29,791 bases of DNA from an uncultured Collinsella sp. (GTDB lineage Bacteria; Actinomycetota; Coriobacteriia; Coriobacteriales; Coriobacteriaceae). Below the pieces are notes generated by a model that saw nothing but the letters and a program-made list of their open reading frames with translations, had not been told where the DNA came from and searched no databases. The stretch spans positions 1 through 29,791 of the forward strand of contig USTC01000001.1 of assembly GCA_900557505.1 (NCBI GenBank). Reading direction: 5' to 3'. Below, one piece after another: positions 21,612 through 28,826 of this stretch. Position 1 is the stretch's first letter. Every line of letters begins with the position of its first letter. The translations under genes and the position numbers were made by a program.

Positions 21612-22532
21612 TTAACGTATCACAGAGCGGCTCAGCATGACGATCTGATGCCTGTATCCACGAAGGGCTTGTCCGAGCGTGAAGATATTCTGGGGCAGGC
21701 AAATACCGTTCATGGAGTCCCCGATATGTTGGAGGTCAGCGCCGGCTGCTTTTGCTGCAAGGCCTATTTTCTTAATGGTCTCGCTGTCGCAGGAGTCTTG
21801 ACTCGTCCCGTTCGCCGCCATGACGAGAACCTTCTCTTCAATTGACTTGCCTACGTTGTGGGATCGTACAAAGTCTACGATGGCGCGCAGGTCTGCTTCT
21901 TGGAAGCAAGGGACGGTGTAGGGGGCTGGCACGAGAAGGATATCGACGCCGAGGTCAACAAACTTGCGCGCAATTTCGAGCGTCATGACAGGTTCTGCAA
22001 CGCCCGCTCCATGCATTTTTCCGGCTATGACCAGGCCATTGAAATGCTCTTTGGAGAGTTTAATCGAATGGGCGATTGCATCGTTGGAGACGCCGGTTCC
22101 AGGGTTGCCCGTCAGGCAGATAAAATCAAATCCGAGTTCGTTAGCCTTTTCTAAGGTCTTGGGAGAGACGCGACGACCCATGGGGATTTCCGTTCGGGAT
22201 TCAGACATCTCTGCCTCGTTATCAACAGGCTCCAGATTGACGCCAATGGGCCTTCCGCATGCTCGCTTCACCCAAGTGACCGGGTTTTCATTGAGATCAT
22301 CTGGAATACCGGCAATAACTGGATCGAACACATCGAGCGCGTTAAACAGAAGCAGGTCGGCACCTGCGGCACGTTCGATTTCTGCATTAGTAACGCCGCC
22401 GAGAAATTGGGAAGAGGGTACGTTTTCCGCCATGATGGTACGTCCCTCGGAAGCCAGAATTGCCTGTTTTAGATCCATGGGTGACGTGGCGGCAAAATCG
22501 GATGCGGACATGTTCAGTAATCGTTTGGGCAT
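21612..22532 (-). CDS. PTS-associated barrel-like protein of unknown function (possibly DUF7916 family)
   Basis: I cannot assign a reaction. The 306-residue sequence has the strand-helix rhythm of a TIM barrel: ADLLLFNALDVFDPVIAG, GRPIGVNLEPVD, GFDFICLTGNPGTGVSNDAI, LVIAGKMHGAGV, GVDILLVPAPYTVPCF, KVLVMAANGTSQDSCDSETI and GADLQHIGDSMNG. Similar proteins, sometimes labelled PEP phosphonomutase or HAD-like hydrolase, accompany PTS genes in Firmicutes; I recall the family as DUF7916, but this is from memory. The RTIMAENVPSSQFLGGVTNAE segment and the many Gly-Asn turns suggest a phosphosugar binding site. A strong AAAGGAAG site precedes ATG 22532. It is divergent from the lactose-family EIICB gene across 356 bases and probably acts on the sugar that this transporter brings in. 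Confidence 0.7.
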   Translation of the reverse strand: MPKRLLNMSASDFAATSPMDLKQAILASEGRTIMAENVPSSQFLGGVTNAEIERAAGADLLLFNALDVFDPVIAGIPDDLNENPVTWVKRACGRPIGVNLEPVDNEAEMSESRTEIPMGRRVSPKTLEKANELGFDFICLTGNPGTGVSNDAIAHSIKLSKEHFNGLVIAGKMHGAGVAEPVMTLEIARKFVDLGVDILLVPAPYTVPCFQEADLRAIVDFVRSHNVGKSIEEKVLVMAANGTSQDSCDSETIKKIGLAAKAAGADLQHIGDSMNGICLPQNIFTLGQALRGYRHQIVMLSRSVIR

Positions 22533-22578
22533 TGTTACTTCCTTTGACTAGAACGACAGGCTTGTGACATTGTCTCTA

Positions 22579-22596
22579 ATATTGTTACAACAATAT
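22579..22596. promoter_or_regulatory. Palindrome, candidate GntR operator
   Basis: ATATTGTT-AC-AACAATAT is an exact 8+8 inverted repeat, 47-64 bases before the minus-strand start at 22532. The TTGT...ACAA core resembles GntR-type sites. The regulator at 20820 is the nearest candidate reader. Confidence 0.5.
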
Positions 22597-22617
22597 ATTC
22601 AATATGTTATATCCAAT

Positions 22618-22704
22618 CGGTGAACGGTTGCAAACTTATTGTACTGCTCGGAAAAAATAGCCCCTAGCTGGGAAAACCTTAAATTAATCAACTACCGTTC
22701 ACCG
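22618..22704. promoter_or_regulatory. Distant inverted pair of CGGTGAACGGT
   Basis: CGGTGAACGGT (22618-22628) and its exact complement (22694-22704) are 65 bases apart, directly upstream of the EIICB promoter. The same pair stands 8 bases apart at 6862-6891. A looped or paired binding by one regulator is plausible. Confidence 0.5.
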
Positions 22705-22721
22705 AATAAGTATTTGAATTC

Positions 22722-22750
22722 TTGACATATCGACAAAGCGGAAAAAGAAT
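22722..22750 (+). promoter_or_regulatory. Sigma-A type promoter of the EIICB gene
   Basis: A consensus TTGACA (22722-22727) and AAGAAT (22745-22750) are separated by 17 bases. Transcription would start near 22757, leaving a leader of about 130 bases. Confidence 0.55.
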
Positions 22751-22797
22751 TGGTTATGACAAATCGCGCAAATGATATTACATTTCGCACAAGAACG

Positions 22798-22819
22798 TAT
22801 TCACTTACATAAGTGGATA
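22798..22819. promoter_or_regulatory. Palindrome in the EIICB leader
   Basis: CACTTA-CA-TAAGTG (22802-22815) is exact and extends outward to TAT...ATA with one mismatch. It lies after the predicted transcription start, so it could be a repressor site or a leader hairpin. Confidence 0.4.
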
Positions 22820-22888
22820 CAAACGGGGACGACGACGGTTGAGTCCGGATAAATCGTTGTGTGCCCGGGAATCATGAAAGGATGTGTT

Positions 22889-24583
22889 ATGGACGCTATC
22901 GTCAAATTCCTTGAAAAACACCAGCCCCTCTTCGACAAAATCTCGAGGAACATTTATCTGGTGGCGATTAAGGATGGCTTTCTCTCGAATATGCCAATTG
23001 TGCTGTTCTCGAGCCTGTTCCTTCTTCTTTCGACGCTCCCTGCCTATGTAGGCATCACGCTTCCGTCTGAGGTGCTGGATTTCTTCAATAAAATCTATGC
23101 ATATACCATGGGACTTCTTGGCATTATGGTGGCCGGCACCACGGCGAGCTCACTTGCCATGTCGATGAACCGTCGCATGCCTTCGGGTAAGTCTCTCAAC
23201 CCCACCTCGTGCATGGTTTGTGCCATGTGCGGCATGCTCTTGCTATCGGTGACGAACGATGTTGTCTCGATTGGCGGAGCAGATACATCTGTTTTTGAAA
23301 CCGGCTATATGGGAACCAAGGGTTTTCTCGCTGCGTTCGTAGCCGCATTCTTGACCGTTAATATCTATAAGGTGTGCATTAGCCATAATGTGACGATCAA
23401 GCTTCCCAAAGAGGTCCCTGGCTCTATTGCGCAGAGTTTTCGCGATATCTTTGCATTTGGGTTTTCGATCCTTGCGTGCGCTTTTATCGATCTTGCGAGC
23501 CGCAAGCTGCTTGCTGTGCCGTTCGCCAATTTGGTATCCGCTCTCATCTCGCCGCTGTTCTCCGCGGTCGATACCTATCCTGGCATGGCGCTTATCGAAG
23601 GCGCGGTCGCGCTTTTCCAATTTATGGGTATCCACGGTGCTTCGGTTGTCATGAGTCCGATCAATGCTGCGCTCTACGGCAATACCGTTACCAATCTTGA
23701 GGTTTTCCAAGCAGGTGGACACCCGTCAATTGCTCTCACGCAGGACTTTACAAGCTTCATCGGCGGTCTGGGCGGTTCTGGCTGCACGTTCATCGTTCCT
23801 ATTATCCTGATCATGTTTATGCGCTCCAAGCAGCTTAAAGCCATGGGCAAGGCATCGATTATCCCGGTGATTTTTGGAGTTAACGAGCCCGTTATCTTCG
23901 GTATGCCGATTGTTCTCAATCCCTATATGTTCGTGCCCTTCCTAGTGGCTCCTATGGTCAACGCCATTATCGGTAAATTTTTCATTGACGTCATTGGAAT
24001 GAACGCCCCCATGTATACCATGCCGTGGGCGCTTCCCGGCCCAATTGGTGCGTTCCTCACCACGGGTCTCGATCTGCGTTCTCTCGTATTGATGGCAGTG
24101 CTGTTGGTCGTTGACTTTGTGATTTACTATCCGTTCTGCAAGGCGTATGACCATCAGCTTTGTTTGGAAGAGTCTGCAAAGGAGACTGCAGGAAACTCGG
24201 ATGCAGATGCTATCGCCGAACAGGAAAATGTCGCAAAAGCTCTCGAGGCGGTAAAGGACAAGGCGGAGCAGATCCGCGTGCTTGTGCTTTGCCAGGGTGC
24301 CGGCACTTCGACTCTCTTGGCAAATGCTCTTCGCGAAGGTGCCGCTGCTAAGGGTATCGATCTGGTTTCTCAGTCCGGTGCGTACGGAAGCCACTATGAG
24401 ACGATGGATCAGTACAACGTGATTGTTCTGGCGCCCCAGGCACGCATGTACTATGACGCTATGAAGGCCGATACCGATCGCCTTGGAATTAAACTGCTCA
24501 CCACAAGGGGCAAGGAGTATATCGACCTTACCAACGATCCCGAAGGTGCAATTGACTGGATCGTTCAGGAGCTGGCTAAATAG
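22889..24583 (+). CDS. PTS EIICB, lactose/cellobiose family (LacE-like fusion)
   Basis: The 564-residue membrane transporter couples sugar entry to phosphorylation. Residues about 1-415 are a EIIC of the Lac family with roughly ten helices; the motif VIFGVNEPVIFGMPIVLNPYMF with its Asn-Glu is the substrate-site signature, and FMGIHGASVVMSP lies before it. A charged linker rich in Glu/Ala follows, then an EIIB domain (from about 463) with IRVLVLCQGAGTSTLLANAL, where Cys468 is the phosphorylated residue. The C-B fusion is typical of LacE. No Lac-type EIIA (LacF) and no 6-phospho-glycosidase lie nearby, so the substrate is open and EIIA must come from elsewhere. The start is ATG 22889 after AAAGGATG; a GTG at 22859 has no such site. 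Confidence 0.9.
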   Translation: MDAIVKFLEKHQPLFDKISRNIYLVAIKDGFLSNMPIVLFSSLFLLLSTLPAYVGITLPSEVLDFFNKIYAYTMGLLGIMVAGTTASSLAMSMNRRMPSGKSLNPTSCMVCAMCGMLLLSVTNDVVSIGGADTSVFETGYMGTKGFLAAFVAAFLTVNIYKVCISHNVTIKLPKEVPGSIAQSFRDIFAFGFSILACAFIDLASRKLLAVPFANLVSALISPLFSAVDTYPGMALIEGAVALFQFMGIHGASVVMSPINAALYGNTVTNLEVFQAGGHPSIALTQDFTSFIGGLGGSGCTFIVPIILIMFMRSKQLKAMGKASIIPVIFGVNEPVIFGMPIVLNPYMFVPFLVAPMVNAIIGKFFIDVIGMNAPMYTMPWALPGPIGAFLTTGLDLRSLVLMAVLLVVDFVIYYPFCKAYDHQLCLEESAKETAGNSDADAIAEQENVAKALEAVKDKAEQIRVLVLCQGAGTSTLLANALREGAAAKGIDLVSQSGAYGSHYETMDQYNVIVLAPQARMYYDAMKADTDRLGIKLLTTRGKEYIDLTNDPEGAIDWIVQELAK

Positions 24584-24618
24584 TGGATGCACTCCGTCGT
24601 TGATTCGTCGGTGTATAG

Positions 24619-24653
24619 TACGGCCCCGCAGCTTATTGAGCTGCGGGGCCGTA
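24619..24653 (+). terminator. Strong terminator of the EIICB gene
   Basis: A perfect 15-bp stem (TACGGCCCCGCAGCT with its complement) and a 5-base loop are followed by TTTCGTT. Confidence 0.88.
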
Positions 24654-24674
24654 TTTCGTTCAAGACTTTAGTCT

Positions 24675-25401
24675 GCTGGCCGCGCAGCGGCCAGCTTTAA
24701 ACCACCCGCTACGCGGGTGGAGACAAACGGCTTTACAAAGCCACCCCTCCGACCGATATTGACGATTGTTCAGGCCGTCAAGAATTCGAGTCGAAGGGGT
24801 GGTCGCCATGGCCCAGAAGGCCTACAGCCTTTCCCACACGAAGTGGATGTGCAAGTACCACATCGTGTTCACGCCGAAGTATAGGCGCAAAGTGATCTAC
24901 AACCAAATCAGGAGCGACATAGGGGAGATCCTCAGGAAGCTGTGCGAGTACAAGGGGATCGAGATAATCGAGGGGCACCTGATGCCCGACCACGTGCACG
25001 TGCTGCTGGCGATTCCGCCGAAGTACAGCGTCGCGAGCGTCATGGGCTACCTGAAGGGGAAGAGCTCGCTGATGATATTCGACAGGCACGCCAACCTCAA
25101 GTACAAGTTCGGCAACAGGAAGTTCTGGGCGGAGGGCTACTACGTGTCCACCGTCGGCCTGAACGAGGCGACGATCGCCAAGTACATCAGGGAGCAGGAG
25201 TCCCACGACATCGCGCTGGACAAGCTGAGCGTGAAGGAGTACGAGGACCCCTTCAAGAGGGGGTGATCCCGCCGGTTCGACCGGCGCGCCACGGGTCAAG
25301 ATGCACTAGGCCTGGACGAAGTCCGGGCCCGCGCCTTTAGACGCGAGCCCGGGGCCCGTGGGTTATACCCTAAGAGCAAACCACCCCTTTTAGGGGTGGT
25401 T
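24675..25401 (+). mobile_element. IS200/IS605-group insertion element with tnpA only
   Basis: The left end carries two perfect hairpins in a row: GCTGGCCGC-GCA-GCGGCCAGC (24675-24695) and CCACCCGC-TAC-GCGGGTGG (24702-24720). The tnpA gene follows, then a GC-rich structured segment (25267-25378) and a right-end hairpin AACCACCCC-TTTTA-GGGGTGGTT (25379-25401). Subterminal hairpins in place of inverted termini, and no target duplication, are usual for this group. Exact ends cannot be fixed without an empty-site comparison; I give the outermost hairpins. There is no tnpB. Confidence 0.8.
24808..25266 (+). CDS. tnpA: IS200-type TnpA transposase (Y1 HUH single-strand transposase)
   Basis: The 152-residue enzyme cuts and joins single-stranded DNA at the hairpin-marked ends of the element as a dimer. 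The metal-binding HUH motif is PDHVHVLL (His62, His64), and the catalytic tyrosine is Tyr126 in ATIAKYIREQ. KYHIVFTPKYRRKV at the start and KFWAEGYYVSTVG are typical IS200 segments. The frame is intact and full length, so it is probably active. Arginine is mostly AGG here, unlike the CGC-dominated neighbours, a sign of recent arrival. ATG 24808 is chosen because homologues start with a similar short N-terminus. Confidence 0.93.
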   Translation: MAQKAYSLSHTKWMCKYHIVFTPKYRRKVIYNQIRSDIGEILRKLCEYKGIEIIEGHLMPDHVHVLLAIPPKYSVASVMGYLKGKSSLMIFDRHANLKYKFGNRKFWAEGYYVSTVGLNEATIAKYIREQESHDIALDKLSVKEYEDPFKRG

Positions 25402-25657
25402 CTGATTTGGGGTCCCGGTCTTCACAATTTTCGTCAAGTTTTTGGTTAGGTTTTGGTTGGTTGGCCCAAGGGCGGAAGGGCAAAAGATTACTGGCGAAAA
25501 AAGCTCAAAGAAAGTGCTGGTAGGGGAGTTGTTGAGCTTTTCGACAGCTTTTGAGCAAAAGAAACTTTGTGGCTATTGTCGGTGATTGCGTTGTCGCGGT
25601 CATGGTGGTGCGGGATGCTGGTCGTAAGCGTCGAATGCTCCGATTGAGGAGGCCAAC
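25267..25657 (+). other. Non-coding stretch: IS right end and upstream region of the next gene
   Basis: The first part (25267-25378) can fold into several helices: GCCGG-TTCGA-CCGGC (25271-25285), then CACGGG (25290-25295) closing with CCCGTG (25355-25360) over GGAC-GAA-GTCC (25314-25324) and a CGCG/CGCG pair (25330-25345). The IS right-end hairpin follows. From 25402 the DNA is less GC-rich and holds the promoter at 25551-25579; I see nothing else in it. Confidence 0.6.
25551..25579 (+). promoter_or_regulatory. Candidate promoter
   Basis: TTGAGC and TATTGT with 17-base spacing, about 80 bases before the start at 25658. Each hexamer matches consensus at four positions. Confidence 0.4.
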
Positions 25658-26080
25658 ATGGACCTGTTTCTTGAGACCCCGCAGCAACAAGCCGAGCGCA
25701 TGTTGCGTCAGCAGCAACGGCTCATGGAGATGCAAATGCAAGGGGTAGCCGCCCAGCCCCCTGCGCAAAATGCCACGCCTGCGGTTTCGCCTGCGGGCAG
25801 ATCGGCGCCAGAGAGCTATTTCGTACAACAAGATTCATATGCGCAGGAGCTTGCGTTCGACAAGCGTCGCACGCGTCACCGCCGCGCGGGCCAGCGCCTG
25901 CGCACGTTGGCGATGATTGTGCTCATTCCGTTAGGACTTGCGGCGATTTTTCTGGTCTCGTATGCGCTCACCTGCATCCTCAACGGTGCCTCGCCCAGTG
26001 AAGTGCTCCAGCATCTGTCAGCCCTCGGCCAGCGCCTAGGCGATGTCATAACAACCGTTCGCGCCGGCTGGGAGAGTTAA
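25658..26080 (+). CDS. Single-pass membrane protein with Gln-rich N-terminus, unknown function
   Basis: I do not recognise a family. The 140-residue product has a Gln/Met-rich N-terminal helix (QQQAERMLRQQQRLMEMQMQ, about 8-27), then a Pro/Ala-rich flexible stretch (30-50), a strongly basic segment (KRRTRHRRAGQRLR, about 69-82) and one transmembrane helix (about 84-108). A short tail with a second amphipathic helix (SEVLQHLSALGQRLGDVITTV) follows. The basic stretch before the helix predicts a cytoplasmic N-terminus. A good GAGGAGG site precedes the ATG. It looks like a stand-alone gene. Confidence 0.7.
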   Translation: MDLFLETPQQQAERMLRQQQRLMEMQMQGVAAQPPAQNATPAVSPAGRSAPESYFVQQDSYAQELAFDKRRTRHRRAGQRLRTLAMIVLIPLGLAAIFLVSYALTCILNGASPSEVLQHLSALGQRLGDVITTVRAGWES

Positions 26081-26170
26081 CGTTTGTCACATTAGGACTT
26101 CTAGGGTGTAGGGATTATCGCCACGAGCAGAATTCTTGCATCCTGTGGGTCCTATCGTGCGACTGAATAG

Positions 26171-26194
26171 TATTATTGAAGATGAATAATAATA
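26171..26194. promoter_or_regulatory. AT-rich inverted repeat before the nucleotidyltransferase gene
   Basis: TATTATT (26171-26177) and AATAATA (26185-26191, with a second overlapping copy to 26194) lie about 10 bases before the start codon. This is a natural position for an autorepressor site, or for the -10 of a promoter. Confidence 0.35.
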
Positions 26195-26203
26195 GGATTT
26201 GCT

Positions 26204-26734
26204 ATGCATAAGCAGGATTTAGAGCAGACTCTTTTGGGCATTGACGAAGAGGCGGAGCTGGAAATAGGTCCAAGAGACGACAGGCCGAGCGTTGTATTGG
26301 TGGGAGGAGGCGCCTTCATGCTAAACGATGTGACGAATCGGTCGGTTACACATGACATTGATGTGTTTGAGGCAGACAGGTGCCTCCGCGAGATCATAGC
26401 TCGATACCCCGAGGTGAATGGTATGGCAGTGGCGTATTGTAACCAGATGCCATTCAATTACGAAGATCGTTTGATTCCCTTGGATATTGGGGCGCGTTTT
26501 ATCAGGTACTTTACGCCATCCTTGGAGGACCTGGCGGTAATGAAGCTCTATGCCTACCGTCCGAACGACATCGTCGATCTTCATAGTCAGGCATTCGTCG
26601 ACCGACTTGATTGGGATCTGCTCGAACGGCTTATATTCGACGAGGGAGAAGCGCTGGCGTCGTCGCCTTCGGAGCGAAGCTATCAAGAGATGGTCTGTGC
26701 ATACAGGCAATACAAAAAGGAGGTGCTCGGTTGA
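26204..26734 (+). CDS. Nucleotidyltransferase-fold protein (DUF6036/AbiEii-like), possible toxin
   Basis: The 176-residue protein has a minimal nucleotidyltransferase signature. VLVGGGAFMLND (Gly34-36) is followed by the acid pair in VTHDIDVF (Asp51, Asp53), a third acid is likely Asp94 in IPLDIGARF, and PSLEDLAVMKLYAYRPNDIVDL is the conserved C-terminal helix of AbiEii / DUF6036 enzymes. Such proteins transfer NMPs to tRNA or proteins, and many are toxins of type IV or related toxin-antitoxin pairs. The next gene starts inside its stop (TTGA), so the two are translated together. The pair is less GC-rich than its neighbours, suggesting transfer. Toxicity is inference; the order (enzyme first) is the reverse of abiEi/abiEii. 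Confidence 0.78.
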   Translation: MHKQDLEQTLLGIDEEAELEIGPRDDRPSVVLVGGGAFMLNDVTNRSVTHDIDVFEADRCLREIIARYPEVNGMAVAYCNQMPFNYEDRLIPLDIGARFIRYFTPSLEDLAVMKLYAYRPNDIVDLHSQAFVDRLDWDLLERLIFDEGEALASSPSERSYQEMVCAYRQYKKEVLG

Positions 26735-27294
26735 ATCTGACTTTTGAGGGATTTTTGAAAGGCTATTGCCGAGAGCTGTCCGGGCAACAGTCGCTGAGTT
26801 TTAGAAAACTGGTTGAGCAGGCGACGACGGTTGCGCCGCGCGTGGCGGAGCCTCTGTTCTTGCTCGCTTTGGCGCAGGGAAAAGCCGAATACGTTCTGGG
26901 TTTATCCGAGGGCTCGTGGATGGAAGAGAGCTATCGAGGTGTTTTGTCTCTGTATGGCCAAGCGGGTAGCCTGGCATCTCTATGCGCCGAGGATAAGCTC
27001 CCCAATCGTTACGCCAACGTTTGGCACGCGTATAGAGGGGTGAAAGAAAAGCCAGCGGCCGACAGAAGGGTGAACGCCCTGATGAGAAAGAGAACACTGG
27101 AAGCATTGGAGGAATCGGGTGTAACGCGCTATGGCATCTGCCGTGCTCTGCACCTGAATAAAGGAAACGTATACGCATACTTGGCCGGCGATGACTCAAA
27201 GGTGAGCAGGAAAACGGCGCGCCGCATTATGGAATATGCGGAGGAGAGGGGCACCCAAGAAGGGGCCGGGCGCCCGGTGCGTGTGGCGGGGTAA
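26731..27294 (+). CDS. HTH-containing partner of the nucleotidyltransferase, possible antitoxin
   Basis: The 187-residue protein starts at TTG 26731, which overlaps the TGA of the upstream gene and is well placed after AAAGGAGGTG; the frame is open further upstream, but only inside that gene. Residues 1-110 are helical without a clear family match. Residues about 121-172 form a helix-turn-helix: RTLEALEESGVTRYGICRAL, HLNKGNVYAYLAGD, VSRKTARRIMEYA, where GNVYAYL is the likely recognition helix. A DNA-binding domain next to a helical body in a coupled pair is the usual antitoxin/autorepressor pattern, with the AT-rich repeat at 26171-26194 as possible target. This is inferred from layout. Confidence 0.7.
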   Translation: MNLTFEGFLKGYCRELSGQQSLSFRKLVEQATTVAPRVAEPLFLLALAQGKAEYVLGLSEGSWMEESYRGVLSLYGQAGSLASLCAEDKLPNRYANVWHAYRGVKEKPAADRRVNALMRKRTLEALEESGVTRYGICRALHLNKGNVYAYLAGDDSKVSRKTARRIMEYAEERGTQEGAGRPVRVAG

Positions 27295-27345
27295 GATTGA
27301 TCGCGGTTTTGATTGGTGATCGATTGAGTTTGTTGGGCGGAGTCT

Positions 27346-28701
27346 ATGTCTGCTATTGATATTGCGCTTGTTGTGATTGCCTTGGTGGCGGTGGGAGTTG
27401 CTGTGGTTTGCGCCCTGCAGCTTAAAAGCCTTCGTGCCGAGCTGCGGGAGCGCGGCGATAGCGGGGCAGAGATGCTGGCCGCGCTCGAGCAGGCCAATAG
27501 CACGCTCGATGCCCTCAACGTCGCGCTGGCAGAAACCCGCCGCACGGCAAATGCCATCGCGCAGCAGCAGACGACCGACGCCGCCGTGGAGCAGCAACGC
27601 TACCTGACCATTGCGCGCGAGTTCTCGCAGGCTGGCGACCGTATGGATGACCTGCGCCGTGAGACGGCCCAACAGCTCGGCGCCAACCGCGAGGGCATCG
27701 AGCACCGCCTGGACAAGGTGCGCGAGACGGTCGATGCACAGCTGGGCGCCATCCGCAAGGACAACAACGTGCAGCTCGATCAGATGCGCGCGACGGTGGA
27801 CGAAAAGCTTTCCCGTACGCTCAACGACCGTCTGTCTGCATCGTTTAAGCAAGTGAGTGACCAGCTCGAGGCCGTGTACAAGGGCCTGGGTGACATGCAG
27901 TCTATCGCCACCGGCGTGGGCGACCTTAAGCGCGTGCTGGGCAATGTGAAGGCACGCGGCATTTTGGGCGAGGTGCAGCTGGGCGCAATCCTGGCGGACA
28001 TTCTTACGCCCGACCAGTATCTGGAAAACGTGGCCACCAAGCCTGGCGCCTCGGAGCGCGTTGAGTTTGCTGTCAAGCTGCCGGTGGACGAGGGTGATCC
28101 CGTGCTGCTGCCGATCGACTCCAAATTCCCGGGCGATGCGTACGAGCATCTGCTCGACGCCCAGGAGTCGGGTGACGCTGAGGCCGTCGCCGCAGCGCGC
28201 AAGACGCTCGATATGATGGTGAAGCGCGAGGCAAAGGACATCTGCGAAAAGTATCTGAGCGTGCCTGCGACGACCAACTTTGGCATTCTGTTCGTTCCGT
28301 TTGAGGGGCTGTACGCCGAGGTCGTCAGCCGCCCCGGGCTTATCGAGACCCTGGGCCGCGACTATCACGTCAACGTTGCCGGCCCCAGCACCATGGCGGC
28401 CATCCTCAACAGCCTGCAGATGAGCTACCAGACGTTTAGGCTGCAAAAACGCACCGATGACGTGCTGCGCGTGCTTTCCGCCGTCAAGGCTGAGCTGCCG
28501 CGCTATCAGGCGGCGCTACGCCGCGCCCAACAGCAGATCGAGACTGCGGGCAAGACGGTCGAGGGCATTATCACCACGCGCACCAACGTTATGGAGCGCA
28601 AGCTCAAGGACATCGATGCGCTGGAGGATGCCGAGGAGGCCGACACGATTCTGGGCTTGGAGTCCGCAGGCTTACTCGCGGGCCAGGAAGACGAGGGCTA
28701 G
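27346..28701 (+). CDS. rmuC: RmuC-family DNA recombination protein
   Basis: RmuC proteins limit recombination at inverted repeats and carry a PD-(D/E)XK-like nuclease fold; their biochemistry is not settled. The 451-residue product has an N-terminal membrane helix (about 5-25), a long coiled coil (about 26-180, rich in Glu/Ala/Arg with heptads), and then the RmuC domain. That domain shows LGNVKARGILGEVQLGAIL, LPIDSKFPGDAYEHLL (PIDSKFP is the family hallmark with the acid-Lys pair), KYLSVPATTNFGILFVPFEGLYAEV, and AGPSTMAAILNSLQMSYQTF. Length is normal. It is followed in the same direction by an ABC exporter gene. Confidence 0.93.
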   Translation: MSAIDIALVVIALVAVGVAVVCALQLKSLRAELRERGDSGAEMLAALEQANSTLDALNVALAETRRTANAIAQQQTTDAAVEQQRYLTIAREFSQAGDRMDDLRRETAQQLGANREGIEHRLDKVRETVDAQLGAIRKDNNVQLDQMRATVDEKLSRTLNDRLSASFKQVSDQLEAVYKGLGDMQSIATGVGDLKRVLGNVKARGILGEVQLGAILADILTPDQYLENVATKPGASERVEFAVKLPVDEGDPVLLPIDSKFPGDAYEHLLDAQESGDAEAVAAARKTLDMMVKREAKDICEKYLSVPATTNFGILFVPFEGLYAEVVSRPGLIETLGRDYHVNVAGPSTMAAILNSLQMSYQTFRLQKRTDDVLRVLSAVKAELPRYQAALRRAQQQIETAGKTVEGIITTRTNVMERKLKDIDALEDAEEADTILGLESAGLLAGQEDEG

Positions 28702-28771
28702 CCGCAACGGACGGCGGGGCGTCGGCGCAAGCGCGAGGCGCGGGCGCTTTTCGCATCGTGCTTGCCTGAAG

Positions 28772-28787
28772 TGCACTTTAGTGTGCA
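28772..28787. promoter_or_regulatory. Palindrome upstream of the ABC exporter gene
   Basis: TGCAC-TTTAGT-GTGCA is a 5+6+5 inverted repeat 40 bases before the start codon; TTGCCT just upstream could be a -35. It is a candidate operator. Confidence 0.35.
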
Positions 28788-28826
28788 ACAATGGCGTTTC
28801 GCCCTATCAGACGTGAAAGGAAGCCC

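Larger units (their letters stand above)
22533..22888. promoter_or_regulatory. Divergent control region of the lactose-family PTS locus
   Basis: This AT-rich gap between divergent genes has no coding frame. It holds the palindrome at 22579-22596, the inverted CGGTGAACGGT pair at 22618-22704, a promoter at 22722-22750, the 11-mer TCGCGCAAATG at 22764-22774 and a palindrome at 22798-22819. Three of its short elements also occur in the control region at 6613-7314. Confidence 0.6.

Noticed and set aside
22859..22888. GTG start ten codons upstream for the EIICB gene
   Set aside because: There is no ribosome binding site before it, whereas AAAGGATG is well placed before ATG 22889.
27196..28446. 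416-codon minus-strand open frame opposite rmuC
   Set aside because: It is a shadow of a complete RmuC; the His/Leu/Ala-rich translation is typical of antisense frames.
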